DNA from: Nocardia fusca NBRC 14340
GTDB lineage: Bacteria; Actinomycetota; Actinomycetes; Mycobacteriales; Mycobacteriaceae
Length of the DNA stretch: 64,000 nucleotides
Direction of reading: 5' to 3'
Assembly: GCF_001618425.1 (NCBI RefSeq)
Contig: NZ_BDCU01000030.1
Span: 124,001 to 188,000 of the forward strand
Of this stretch, positions 1 through 9,868 are shown piece after piece. The notes under the pieces are model-generated. The model was not told the DNA's origin. It worked only from the letters and a program-made list of their open reading frames with translations, and searched no databases. Position 1 is the stretch's first letter. The number at the start of each line of letters is the position of its first letter. The translations under genes were made by a program, and so were the position numbers.

Positions 1-568
1 CGGAGCCACCCAGGACCGAGGCCAGGGTCTCGATGGACTGCAGGGCGGTGTGGATTCCCTCACCGGTGGCGGTCCGCTCGGCGAGTTTGATGTTGTCGAT
101 GGCGGCCTTCACCGAACCCCGGTCCGTGGTCGGTGAGACGAGCACCGACGCGGTGCCGGCGTAGGTCACCAGTCCCAGGTTGATCCCCGGGGTGAGACCT
201 TCGGCGAAGTTCTTGGCCGCCTCCTGCGCGACCTGCAGCCGGTTCGGCGAGACGTCGGTGGCCTCCATGGACAGCGAAACGTCCATGACCAGCACCACGG
301 TCGCCCGGTTGCGGGGCACCTTCTTCTCGGCGGTCGGTCCGGCCGCGCCGATCGTGGCGAACACCATGCCGACGATCACGAGCACCATCGGCAGGTGGCG
401 CCAGAAACTGGGCCGGTTGGGAGCGACTTTTTCGAGCTGCTCCATATTGCTGAACCGCAGCATCCGGCGATGCTTGCTGCGCTGCACCAGCAGATAGCCG
501 AGCGCGAGCAGGAGAACGACAGCAAGAAATCCGAGCCAGATCGGTGCGGCGAAATTCGAAATACTCAC
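1..568 (-). CDS. vWA-domain membrane protein (Rv1481/BatA-like), C-terminus outside window
   Basis: Partial gene: it begins with GTG at 566-568 and runs off the left edge, so only about 189 N-terminal residues are visible. The start overlaps the stop of the DUF58 gene by 4 bases, which indicates translational coupling. Residues about 8-28 and 60-78 are hydrophobic and would place the protein in the membrane. A von Willebrand A domain starts near residue 88 with the MIDAS-type motif DVSLS at 96-100. In the Mtb Rv1479-Rv1481 cluster the same order MoxR, DUF58, vWA is found, and such sets are thought to work as AAA+ chaperone plus vWA partners for envelope or complex assembly. The precise substrate is unknown. 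The call is firm for the family, weaker for the role. Confidence 0.88.
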   Translation of the reverse strand, partial: MSISNFAAPIWLGFLAVVLLLALGYLLVQRSKHRRMLRFSNMEQLEKVAPNRPSFWRHLPMVLVIVGMVFATIGAAGPTAEKKVPRNRATVVLVMDVSLSMEATDVSPNRLQVAQEAAKNFAEGLTPGINLGLVTYAGTASVLVSPTTDRGSVKAAIDNIKLAERTATGEGIHTALQSIETLASVLGGS

Positions 569-1554
569 TGGCGTGGCACCCGCGGGGTCGAGGCGCCGAG
601 GCTGTGGCGCCGGGTGGAGACGAACCGGACCACATCGGCGATCCAGTCCCGGTCGGTCTGCAGGGTGAGCACCGGGGCGCCGCAACTGCGCAGGGTCTGC
701 TCGACCTCGTCCCGGTGCCGCTGGGCGGCGGCCGCGTAATCGGCGCGCAGTTGCGGAGTGACGGTGAACTCGCGGGTCCGCCCGGTCTCCGGATCGTGCA
801 ACACCACGTCACCCATATCCGGTAGCTCGGTATCGCGCGGATCGAGGACCTCGACAGCCAGCAGATCGTGGCGCGCGGAGATGGCACGCAGCGATCGCTG
901 CCAGTCGATATCCCCGAGGAAATCACTGATCACGACCGCCAGGCCGCGTTTGCGCTGCGGCCGGCGCAACGATTCGATGGCGCCGCGCAGATCACCGCGC
1001 ACTCCGTCGCGCGGATGCGGGGTGGTGGCGATACTGCGCAGCAGCGACTGCGCGTGGACCCGGCCGCTGCGGGCGGGGATCCGCTGCATCTGCTCACCGG
1101 TCGCGACCACGGCGCCGACCCGGTTTCCGCCGCCCATCGTCAGATGGGTCACCGCGGCCGCGGCGGCCACCGCCAGATCGCGTTTCTGGCAGGCGCCGGT
1201 GCCGAAATCCAGGCTGGCGGACAGATCCACCACCATCCAGGTCTCCAGCTCCCGGTCCGCGATCATCTGCCGGACGTGCGGGTGGGTGGTCCGCGCGGTC
1301 ACCGACCAGTCCATCTGCCGGACGTCGTCACCGGGCTGATAGGCCCGCGCCTCTCCCGGTTCCGAACCGGGGCCGGGGATGAGGCCGAGGTGATCACCGT
1401 GCAGCACGCCGTCCAAGCGGCGGCGCACGGTGAGCTCCAGGGTTTTCAGGGCGGCCGTCAGATGCGGATCGGTCAGCTCGCCCGAACGGAACGACGGCGG
1501 GGCATGGGGGTCGGGCACGGTCTCTCGGGCGCGGGGGTCCGGCGGCCGGGTCAC
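565..1554 (-). CDS. DUF58 family protein (Rv1480-like)
   Basis: A 329-residue protein starting with GTG at 1552-1554, overlapping the moxR stop by 4 bases. It carries the DUF58 signature around residues 71-90 (GEARAYQPGDDVRQMDWSVT) followed by a vWA-like fold with the stretch VVDLSASL near residue 108, where the DxSxS pattern is only partly kept. There is no signal peptide or membrane helix, so it is probably cytosolic. In MoxR operons DUF58 proteins sit between the AAA+ ATPase and the vWA membrane proteins and are believed to act with them; the molecular activity is not established. Tight overlaps on both sides make a single moxR-DUF58-vWA operon very likely. Confidence 0.9.
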   Translation of the reverse strand: MTRPPDPRARETVPDPHAPPSFRSGELTDPHLTAALKTLELTVRRRLDGVLHGDHLGLIPGPGSEPGEARAYQPGDDVRQMDWSVTARTTHPHVRQMIADRELETWMVVDLSASLDFGTGACQKRDLAVAAAAAVTHLTMGGGNRVGAVVATGEQMQRIPARSGRVHAQSLLRSIATTPHPRDGVRGDLRGAIESLRRPQRKRGLAVVISDFLGDIDWQRSLRAISARHDLLAVEVLDPRDTELPDMGDVVLHDPETGRTREFTVTPQLRADYAAAAQRHRDEVEQTLRSCGAPVLTLQTDRDWIADVVRFVSTRRHSLGASTPRVPRQ

Positions 1555-2711
1555 TGGTGCTGGTTCGTGCCGGCGGTCTGCGGCACCTGCGGCGCCGGCG
1601 GCTGCTGCGGCGGCGCGGGCGGCCGGTTACCGTTCTCGGCGATGGGCGCGACGCCGCCCGTCGCCACGGCCTGCGGCGCGACCTGCGGGAGCCCGACGGT
1701 CTGCAGAACCCGCTGGATCACGTCCTCCGGGCTGATCTCGTCGGCGAGCGCGTCGTAGGACAGCACCAGCCGGTGCCGCAGCACGTCGGGTACGACCTCG
1801 ATGACGTCCTGCGGGACCACGTAGTCGCGGCCGCGGATGAGCGCCACGGCGCGCGCGGCGGCGATGATGCCGAGGCTGGCACGCGGCGAGGCGCCGTAGG
1901 CCACCCAGTTCGCCACATCGTGCATCCCGAATTCGGCCGGCACGCGGGTCGCGGAGATCACCCGGACCACGTAGTCGACCAGCGCGTGGTGCACGAAGGT
2001 GTTCGCGGCCAGTTTCTGGAGGCGGATGAGTTCGGTCGGCTCCAGGATGCGGTTCGGTTCCGGCGGGGTCACACCCATCCGGTAGATGATCTCGCGCTCC
2101 TCCTCGACCGAGGGGTAGTCGACGACGACCTTGAACAGGAAGCGGTCGCGCTGCGCTTCCGGCAGCGGGTACACGCCCTCGCTCTCGATCGGGTTCTGGG
2201 TGGCCATCACCAGGAACGGATCGGGCATCGGGTAGGTCTTGCCGCCGATCGACACATGCCGCTCGGCCATCACCTCGAGCAGCGCCGACTGCACCTTGGC
2301 CGGGGCGCGGTTGATCTCGTCGGCGAGGACGAAATTCGCGACCACGGGGCCGAGTTCGGTATCGAACTCCTCGCGGCCCTGCCGGTAGATGCGGGTACCC
2401 ACGAGGTCGGTCGGGACCAGGTCGGGGGTGAACTGGACGCGGGAGAACGAACCGCCGACCACTTTGGCGAAGGTCTCGACCGCGAGCGTCTTGGCGATAC
2501 CGGGGACGCCTTCGAGCAGAACGTGTCCCTTGGCGAGCACTCCGACGAGCAACCGCTCGACCAGCCGGTCCTGCCCGACGATGACCCGCTTGACCTCGTA
2601 GATCGCCTTCTCGAGGGTCTGGACGTCACGCTCGAGGGTGCTCGAAGCAGGCGTTGGCGGTCGTTTCGCCAAATCTGCCCCGCTGACACCGTCCGTCGAA
2701 GTCACCAACAT
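1551..2711 (-). CDS. moxR1: MoxR-type AAA+ ATPase
   Basis: A 386-residue AAA+ ATPase of the MoxR family, orthologous by sequence and neighbourhood to Mtb MoxR1 (Rv1479, about 377 residues). Walker A GVPGIAKT is at 68-75 and Walker B with DEIN at 131-134; the sensor region TQNPIESEGVYPLPEAQRDR follows and a helical lid domain with SPRASLGIIAAARA closes the core. The last 45 residues are Pro/Gln-rich and probably disordered. The frame stays open upstream to about 2981, but the ATG at 2709-2711 gives the expected family length and the upstream stretch has non-protein-like composition. MoxR ATPases act as chaperones for vWA partners, here the two downstream overlapping genes. Confidence 0.92.
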   Translation of the reverse strand: MLVTSTDGVSGADLAKRPPTPASSTLERDVQTLEKAIYEVKRVIVGQDRLVERLLVGVLAKGHVLLEGVPGIAKTLAVETFAKVVGGSFSRVQFTPDLVPTDLVGTRIYRQGREEFDTELGPVVANFVLADEINRAPAKVQSALLEVMAERHVSIGGKTYPMPDPFLVMATQNPIESEGVYPLPEAQRDRFLFKVVVDYPSVEEEREIIYRMGVTPPEPNRILEPTELIRLQKLAANTFVHHALVDYVVRVISATRVPAEFGMHDVANWVAYGASPRASLGIIAAARAVALIRGRDYVVPQDVIEVVPDVLRHRLVLSYDALADEISPEDVIQRVLQTVGLPQVAPQAVATGGVAPIAENGNRPPAPPQQPPAPQVPQTAGTNQHQ

Positions 2712-3053
2712 CCCCGCTTTCGCCTTGGTCCTGTGCGTGCTGTCACAACTATTCCAGGTGATGGCCGCGGATGCCGCAACCGGCTCCACTGTCGGGAAAT
2801 TCGCCGTCGTTCGCGGACGGTTTCCCGGCGGGGCCGGCAGGGCTTCCGGTGCTACAGCGGGCGCCGTCACCCACTCCTGTTCGACCATACGTACCGATAC
2901 GGCATGGTGCCCGCCGTAGCGGTTGTCGAAACCTGTCCGGCGCGACCCGGGGTGCGCGCCGGCCGGCGTCGCGCGGCCCACGGGCCGCGGCGGCCGACGG
3001 GGGCGCGGTAGGACAGGGGCGGCCCGGTACGCCCACCGGGCGGCCGGTAGCGG
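2712..3053. other. Intergenic region upstream of moxR
   Basis: This stretch of 342 bases lies between the moxR start and the end of the Rv1476-like gene. It is GC-rich and Pro/Arg-like in every frame, with no convincing gene, hairpin or Shine-Dalgarno-linked small frame. In M. tuberculosis the peptidoglycan hydrolase genes ripA and ripB occupy the corresponding place; nothing resembling an NlpC/P60 domain is present here. It probably contains the moxR operon promoter, which I could not pinpoint. Confidence 0.6.
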
Positions 3054-3650
3054 TTACCGTGCGGCCGGTGCCAGCTCCGGATCTTCGGTGCGCTGGGTGC
3101 GCGGGCCCGGCGCCGCGTCCGCGGGCTGCGGCCCGCCCGCGCGGCGGGCCTTGACCCAGTACAGACCGCCCACCGTCAGCACCAGTCCGGCCAGGAGCAC
3201 GATCGTGATCTCGGTCCAACTCACCGCCGGTGTCTGTTCCAGGCGGTGCACCAGGGTTTGGGCGGCTTGTTCGGTCTTTCCGCCGGTGAACTTGGACTTG
3301 TCCTCGGCCCACTCCAACCGGACCCGGCTGATCGAATCGCTGGTGGTGCCGATCCAGTCGTCGCTGAAGACCGCGACGGTGCCGTGCTGGAATCCGGCCA
3401 CCTCCGTGGCGAGATCGCGCAGTTCGGAGTCGTGTCCCGGATTGCCGTCGAGCACCACGATGCTCAGATCGATGCCGTGCGCCCGCGCATCGGCCACGAT
3501 GGCGGCCAGTTCGCTCTGATCGTCGCCCTCTGGCGTGGCCACTCCGTTGTCGGCGAGATCGGTCCGAACCTCTTCGAGGGTCTTCGAATCGAACCCGTCC
3601 GGCAGTTTGGTGGCCTTGAGGGAGAAGGCCGAGGTGTGGGTGACGGTCAT
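3054..3650 (-). CDS. Membrane protein of the Rv1476 family
   Basis: A 198-residue protein that matches Mtb Rv1476 in position (divergent from acn) and in layout: an N-terminal soluble domain of about 140 residues with segments such as IDLSIVVLDGNPGHDSELRD, then one membrane helix (about 155-177, starting near SWTEITIVLLAGL) and a short basic, Pro-rich tail. Topology would put the large domain outside and the tail inside, although no classical signal peptide is seen. The ATG at 3648-3650 is preceded by a GGA-containing ribosome-binding sequence; an in-frame ATG at 3675-3677 would add nine residues. The function of the family is unknown; proximity to moxR suggests an envelope role by inference only. 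Confidence 0.8.
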   Translation of the reverse strand: MTVTHTSAFSLKATKLPDGFDSKTLEEVRTDLADNGVATPEGDDQSELAAIVADARAHGIDLSIVVLDGNPGHDSELRDLATEVAGFQHGTVAVFSDDWIGTTSDSISRVRLEWAEDKSKFTGGKTEQAAQTLVHRLEQTPAVSWTEITIVLLAGLVLTVGGLYWVKARRAGGPQPADAAPGPRTQRTEDPELAPAAR

Positions 3651-3864
3651 CTTCCATCCGGTCTGGTCGAGCCGCATCGTCCGACGACGCGACGGGGAAT
3701 CCGCTACTGGCACGAACAGCCGGGGTACCCGTCGGTACCGCCCGGCTAACTCGGACCAGCTCGAGAGCAGATTACGCGACGCGTGAGCGGTTACCCGACA
3801 CCCGGCACGCCCGACGACGGGGCGTGCCGCCCGACCGCCTCGACAGACCGCCCCGCGATTTTCA

Positions 3865-3880
3865 TAGGACAAGCGTACTG
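3865..3880 (+). promoter_or_regulatory. Putative AcnR operator upstream of acn
   Basis: The sequence TAGGACAAGCGTACTG is an imperfect inverted repeat with half-sites TAGGAC and GTACTG around a 4-base spacer. As I recall, the AcnR operator defined in Corynebacterium glutamicum, and noted as conserved in mycobacteria, follows CAGNAC-N4-GTACTG, so this differs in a single defined base. It lies 120 bases upstream of the acn GTG, and the acnR gene is present just downstream of acn. Confidence rests on the match plus the context. Confidence 0.65.
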
Positions 3881-3999
3881 TTAGGGTTGGGAACCGCGGG
3901 GAACCGGCGCCTTCCCGGGCCGGCACCTCATGCCAGAGACGTACCGCCGCCGGCACAGCCCCGCCGACGGCGTCCGCACACCCGACAAGTGGAGCTGAC

Positions 4000-6834
<2,835 letters not shown>

Positions 6835-6851
6835 TCACGCTGTGTTGCACG

Positions 6852-6870
6852 GCGCCGCCTCCGGCGGCGC
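6852..6870 (+). terminator. Hairpin just after acn
   Basis: A perfect 8-base-pair stem (6852-6859 with 6863-6870) with a 3-base loop begins 18 bases after the acn stop. There is no T tract, as is common for actinobacterial terminators. It may end acn transcription or form the first part of the larger folded region that follows. Confidence 0.45.
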
Positions 6871-6887
6871 GTGGTCGCGCCCCCGAA

Positions 6888-6954
6888 GTCTCGTCGGTGC
6901 GCACCCGGGACTCGCGCCTACGGCGCATCCGCCACGGGTCCGCACCGACGAGAC
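6888..6954. repeat. Nested inverted repeat between acn and acnR
   Basis: Two 19-base arms (6888-6906 and 6936-6954) are complementary at 18 positions. Their 29-base loop holds a second perfect hairpin, GCGCC-TAC-GGCGC at 6914-6926. The combined element would form a long stem with an internal stem-loop in RNA from either strand. Its role is unknown; possibilities are a terminator, an mRNA stability element or a small structured RNA. Confidence 0.7.
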
Positions 6955-7033
6955 GGGCACAGCTCGTAGAACCCGCTCCCGACCGGGGCGGGGCGTCGGC
7001 ACGTCACTTGTTCGTTCGCTCGTAATCTGAGGG

Positions 7034-7061
7034 CCCCGCGCGGTGAATCCGCCGCGCGGGG
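7034..7061 (+). terminator. Hairpin upstream of acnR
   Basis: A perfect 10-base-pair stem (CCCCGCGCGG at 7034-7043 with 7052-7061) with an 8-base loop is followed by the T-rich stretch TTCGTATAT. It ends 25 bases before the acnR ATG, so it could separate acnR from acn transcription or attenuate read-through into acnR. Confidence 0.55.
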
Positions 7062-7086
7062 TTCGTATATCCGTTGAAGGAGCACG

Positions 7087-7653
7087 ATGCCCAAGGTCAG
7101 CGACGATCATCTGGCTGCCCGGCGTTCACAGATACTCGACGGCGCCCGCCGCTGCTTCGCCGAGTTCGGGTACGACGGCGCCACCGTCCGGCGCCTGGAA
7201 GATGCCATCGGCCTGTCCCGCGGTGCGATCTTCCATCATTTCCGGGACAAGGACGCGCTCTTCTTCGCCCTGGCCCAGGAGGATGCCGAGCGTATGGCCG
7301 AGGTGGCGGCCAACCAGGGTCTGGTGCAGGTGATGCGGGATATGCTCGCCGACCCGCAGGAGTACAACTGGCTGGGCACTCGGCTCGAGATCGCCCGGCG
7401 GCTGCGGACCGATCCGGAGTTCCGCGCCGGCTGGACCCAGCGTTCGGCGGAGCTGACCGCGGCCACACTGGCCCGCCTGGAGCGGCGTAAGGCGGCCGGC
7501 GCCCTGCGCGACGATGTGCCCACCGATGTCCTGCTGGGCTATCTCGATCTGGTGCTGGACGGACTCATCGCCCGGATCGCCTCGGGCCACACCAACGAAA
7601 ACCTCACCGCTGTACTGGATCTGGTCGAGGCCTCGGTACGCCGCCGCCCCTGA
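7087..7653 (+). CDS. acnR: TetR-family repressor of aconitase, AcnR
   Basis: A 188-residue TetR-family regulator. The N-terminal helix-turn-helix (about residues 12-58) includes the stretch FAEFGYDGATVRRLEDAIGL followed by RGAIFHHFRDKDALF, which is close to AcnR of corynebacteria and Mtb Rv1474c. Its position directly after acn is the same as in those genera, where AcnR represses acn and, as I recall, its repression is relieved by citrate-type metal complexes. The ligand-binding C-terminal domain is all-alpha. The start ATG at 7087 has a strong GAAGGAG six to seven bases upstream. A matching operator is seen at 3865-3880. Confidence 0.93.
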   Translation: MPKVSDDHLAARRSQILDGARRCFAEFGYDGATVRRLEDAIGLSRGAIFHHFRDKDALFFALAQEDAERMAEVAANQGLVQVMRDMLADPQEYNWLGTRLEIARRLRTDPEFRAGWTQRSAELTAATLARLERRKAAGALRDDVPTDVLLGYLDLVLDGLIARIASGHTNENLTAVLDLVEASVRRRP

Positions 7654-7661
7654 GCGTGCGG

Positions 7662-7682
7662 GAGCGGGACCGCGTCCCGCTC
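7662..7682. terminator. Bidirectional terminator between acnR and the MarR gene
   Basis: Perfect 9-base-pair stem (GAGCGGGAC at 7662-7670 with 7674-7682) with a 3-base loop, placed between two convergent genes and touching the MarR stop codon. Confidence 0.6.
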
Positions 7683-8187
7683 AGTCCCCGGCTTCCAGTG
7701 CGGTGAGCAGTTTGCCCGCGATCCGGTCCAGTTCGCCGCGTTCGGCCGCGGTCAGCGCCGACAGCATCCGTGTCTCGTTCGCGGTGTGCTCGGTGACCAC
7801 CGTATCGACCAGTTCCCGGCCCGCGTCCGTGAGCGCGACGCGGACCGCCCGGCGGTCCTCCGCGTCCGCGATCCGCCGCACGTAACCCGCCGACTCCAGA
7901 CGGTCGAGGCGGCCCGTCATGCCCGCACGCGACAGCATCAAGGTGTCGGCCAGCGCGGACGGGTTGAGTTCGAACGGCGCACCGGATCGCCGCAGTGCCG
8001 CCAGGACGTCGAATTCGCCGCGCCGCAGGCCGTGGGCGAAGAAAACCGTCTCGATCGCGCGTTCGGCGACCACGGCGAGCCGCCCGAGGCGGCCGAACAC
8101 CACCATCGCCGCCAAGTCGAGGTCGGGGCGTTCCCGCCGCCACTGTCGTTCGATCGCATCGATCGCATCGGATCCGGATTCGGCCAT
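7681..8187 (-). CDS. MarR-family transcriptional regulator
   Basis: A 168-residue MarR-type winged-helix protein with recognition-helix region LADTLMLSRAGMTGRLDRLE and wing DAEDRRAVRVALTDAGREL. It is divergent from the cupin gene at 8258, and the intervening DNA holds a perfect 18-base inverted repeat, the expected autoregulatory operator. Two ATG starts are possible: 8185-8187 (chosen, because it keeps the operator outside the gene) and 8209-8211, which lies inside the left operator arm and would add eight residues. Neither has a clear ribosome-binding site, so a leaderless transcript is possible. The ligand is unknown. Confidence 0.85.
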   Translation of the reverse strand: MAESGSDAIDAIERQWRRERPDLDLAAMVVFGRLGRLAVVAERAIETVFFAHGLRRGEFDVLAALRRSGAPFELNPSALADTLMLSRAGMTGRLDRLESAGYVRRIADAEDRRAVRVALTDAGRELVDTVVTEHTANETRMLSALTAAERGELDRIAGKLLTALEAGD

Positions 8188-8216
8188 GGACAAGATTCTA
8201 TTCGCTGCCATATAGT
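8187..8216 (+). promoter_or_regulatory. Putative promoter of the cupin gene
   Basis: TGGACA at 8187-8192 and TATAGT at 8211-8216, with an 18-base spacer, fit a vegetative actinobacterial promoter. The -10 element falls within the left arm of the MarR operator, so repressor binding would block it. Predicted transcription start is near 8223. Confidence 0.5.
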
Positions 8217-8242
8217 TAGATCGTTAACTATATGGCAGCGAA
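8201..8242. promoter_or_regulatory. Perfect 18-bp inverted repeat, putative MarR operator
   Basis: TTCGCTGCCATATAGTTA at 8201-8218 is repeated exactly in reverse complement at 8225-8242, with the 6-base spacer GATCGT. It lies between the divergent MarR and cupin genes, is far more AT-rich than its surroundings, and overlaps the predicted cupin promoter. This is the layout of a MarR operator that controls both genes. Confidence 0.8.
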
Positions 8243-8257
8243 TCATGAGGAGCATCC

Positions 8258-8758
8258 ATGCCCGCCACCCCCGAACCCACCGCGATCCGGCAGTCCGGTG
8301 ACGCCGAGACGCTGCGCACCGGGCCGGTCACCATGCGGCTGCTCATCGACGCCGAACAGGCCCACGGCGCGGTGAGCACCCTGGAGGTCACCATGGACCG
8401 CGGCGCCGACGGCGCGGCACCGCATTTCCACACCCTGTCCGGCGAGCTCTTCTACGTCGCCGACGGCGAACTCCAGCTGATGACCGGGGACCGCATCCTC
8501 ACCATCGGCGCGGGCGGCTCGGCCGTCGTACCGAAGACGACCATCCACGCCTTCGGCGCCACCCCCGACAGCGGGGCTCGCATCCTGATCGCCCTCATAC
8601 CCGGCGTTCAGCGTTTCGGGTACTTCCGGCTGCTCGAGCGGATCGCGCGCGGCGAGGCCACCCTGGACGAACTCGCCGCGTCCCAGGACGAATACGACAA
8701 CCACTTCGTCGACGCGCCCCGATGGTGGCAGGAACGCACCACCCAGCGGCGGCGCTGA
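8258..8758 (+). CDS. Cupin-domain protein under MarR control
   Basis: A 166-residue single-domain cupin. The metal-binding pattern is complete: H56, H58 and E63 in PHFHTLSGELFYVADGEL, and H97 in the second cupin motif (TTIHAFGA). The last 50 residues form a helical tail. Cupins of this size bind a metal and may act as dioxygenases, isomerases or quercetinase-like detoxification enzymes; nothing visible decides between these. The ATG at 8258 has GAGGAG five bases upstream. The shared operator with a divergent MarR gene suggests induction by a small aromatic or oxidant ligand, by analogy with other MarR pairs. The thioesterase at 8798 probably belongs to the same transcript (39-base gap). Confidence 0.85.
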   Translation: MPATPEPTAIRQSGDAETLRTGPVTMRLLIDAEQAHGAVSTLEVTMDRGADGAAPHFHTLSGELFYVADGELQLMTGDRILTIGAGGSAVVPKTTIHAFGATPDSGARILIALIPGVQRFGYFRLLERIARGEATLDELAASQDEYDNHFVDAPRWWQERTTQRRR

Positions 8759-8797
8759 ACCGGGAACAACCGCGGCCGCCGGAGGGTTCGCACCGCT

Positions 8798-9214
8798 ATG
8801 ACCTTCTCCGTCCCCGTAACCGTCCGCGGCTACGAACTCGATGTCCAAGGCCATGTCAATCAGGCGGTCTACCTGCAGTACGCCGAACACGCCCGCTGGG
8901 AGTTCCTGCTCGCCGCGGGCCTGCAGGCCGACAAACTGGTGGCGGCACGGGTGGGGCCCGTGGTTCTGGAGAGCACCATCAAGTACCGGCGGGAGCTGCG
9001 CGGCGGGGACGAATTCCGGGTCACCTGCGCATTCGAATGGGGTAGCGGGAAGACCTACCGCATCCGGCAGGAGATGATCCGCACCGACGGCACCCTCTCG
9101 GCCGAGGTGTCGGTGGTCGGCGGCCTGCTGGATCTGGACGCTCGCCGGTTGGTCGCCGATCCACCCGGCCGGTTCCGTGAATTGGCCACGCATCCGGACA
9201 TGCTCGGACTCTGA
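8798..9214 (+). CDS. Acyl-CoA thioesterase, hotdog fold (4HBT/YbgC type)
   Basis: A 138-residue hotdog-fold protein. The N-terminal motif YELDVQGHVNQAVYLQYAEHARWE matches the 4-hydroxybenzoyl-CoA thioesterase group, in which the Asp of the D-x-x-G-H-V-N motif is catalytic; here D22 (in LDVQGHVN) occupies that place. Expected activity is hydrolysis of an acyl-CoA or acyl-carrier-protein thioester in the cytosol. GGAGGG at 8781-8786 precedes the ATG at 8798. It follows the cupin gene closely, so the two may be co-regulated by the MarR protein; the physiological substrate is unknown. Confidence 0.88.
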   Translation: MTFSVPVTVRGYELDVQGHVNQAVYLQYAEHARWEFLLAAGLQADKLVAARVGPVVLESTIKYRRELRGGDEFRVTCAFEWGSGKTYRIRQEMIRTDGTLSAEVSVVGGLLDLDARRLVADPPGRFRELATHPDMLGL

Positions 9215-9284
9215 CCGCCGGGCCGCCACAACGGCACACGGTCCCCGGACGGCACAGCTACCGGACAGCCTCCGCCGCAGAACA

Positions 9285-9302
9285 ATCTGCGGACGCAAGA
9301 TC
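9285..9302. terminator. Short hairpin after the thioesterase gene
   Basis: CCGCAGA at 9285-9291 and TCTGCGG at 9296-9302 form a perfect 7-base-pair stem around ACAA. It lies 70 bases after the thioesterase stop and before the promoter of the next unit; it could be a weak terminator or an operator. Confidence 0.35.
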
Positions 9303-9337
9303 AGGTATCCGAACAGGGGAAATCCGGCGATATCGGC

Positions 9338-9365
9338 TTCCGCAGCCGCCGCGCGGCGTTATGAT
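9338..9365 (+). promoter_or_regulatory. Putative promoter of the ATP-grasp unit
   Basis: A good -10 element TATGAT at 9360-9365 is preceded, after 16 bases, by TTCCGC at 9338-9343 as a weak -35. It lies 50 bases upstream of the ATG at 9416, giving the two-gene unit its own promoter. Confidence 0.4.
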
Positions 9366-9415
9366 CCGGACGCACTCGGGTCGTGGCACACCGCCGGCAA
9401 GATCGGAGAATCCAG

Positions 9416-9856
9416 ATGACCGATGCCCTCCACCTCCTCGAGACCCCCGGATGCGGTGCGTTCGCCACTCTCACCGGTGTCCTGGTCGGCGAATCCGACC
9501 GGGATATCCGAGTTCGGGTGGCAGACGGGACGTGGACCTTGTGTCGCGACGATGTCCTGGCGATCCGGTTCGTCGACGAGCACGCCACCGGCCGGCGCGT
9601 GCACGTGGACATCCGGCCCGGCGTCACGGCCGATTTCACCCGCCGTCTGCGTATCGACGTGGCGGAGCGGCCGATGACCCTGGCGGCGCCGCCGTCCGAG
9701 ACCTTCGGTGACCGGCAGCTGCGCCAGCTCACCGCATTTTGGGCCCGGCGACTCGACCTCGCCGACACACCCGAATTCCCCGCGACGTTCACCTGCGCCC
9801 AGACCAGGTCGCGCAACACCAGCGACGACGGCGTCCACAGCGACAGCTTCGACTGA
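9416..9856 (+). CDS. 146-residue protein with Ser/Thr/Asp-rich tail, candidate graspetide precursor
   Basis: I do not recognise this protein as a known family. It has 146 residues: a compact, probably beta-rich N-terminal part (about 10-85, with segments such as IRVRVADGTWTLCRDDVLAI), a helical stretch near 98-113, and a hydrophilic C-terminal tail from residue 121 holding T124, T126, T130, S132, T135, S136, D137, D138, S142, D143, S144 and the final D146. The ATG at 9416 has GGAGAA five bases upstream. It stops 12 bases before an MvdD/TgmB-like ATP-grasp gene. In graspetide (omega-ester peptide) pathways the ATP-grasp enzyme joins Ser/Thr hydroxyls to Asp/Glu side chains in the C-terminal core of an adjacent precursor, and this tail has the right chemistry. 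The leader is unusually large, so a precursor role is inference; a dedicated partner protein is the alternative. Confidence 0.6.
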   Translation: MTDALHLLETPGCGAFATLTGVLVGESDRDIRVRVADGTWTLCRDDVLAIRFVDEHATGRRVHVDIRPGVTADFTRRLRIDVAERPMTLAAPPSETFGDRQLRQLTAFWARRLDLADTPEFPATFTCAQTRSRNTSDDGVHSDSFD

Positions 9857-9868
9857 ACGGCGGGCGCG

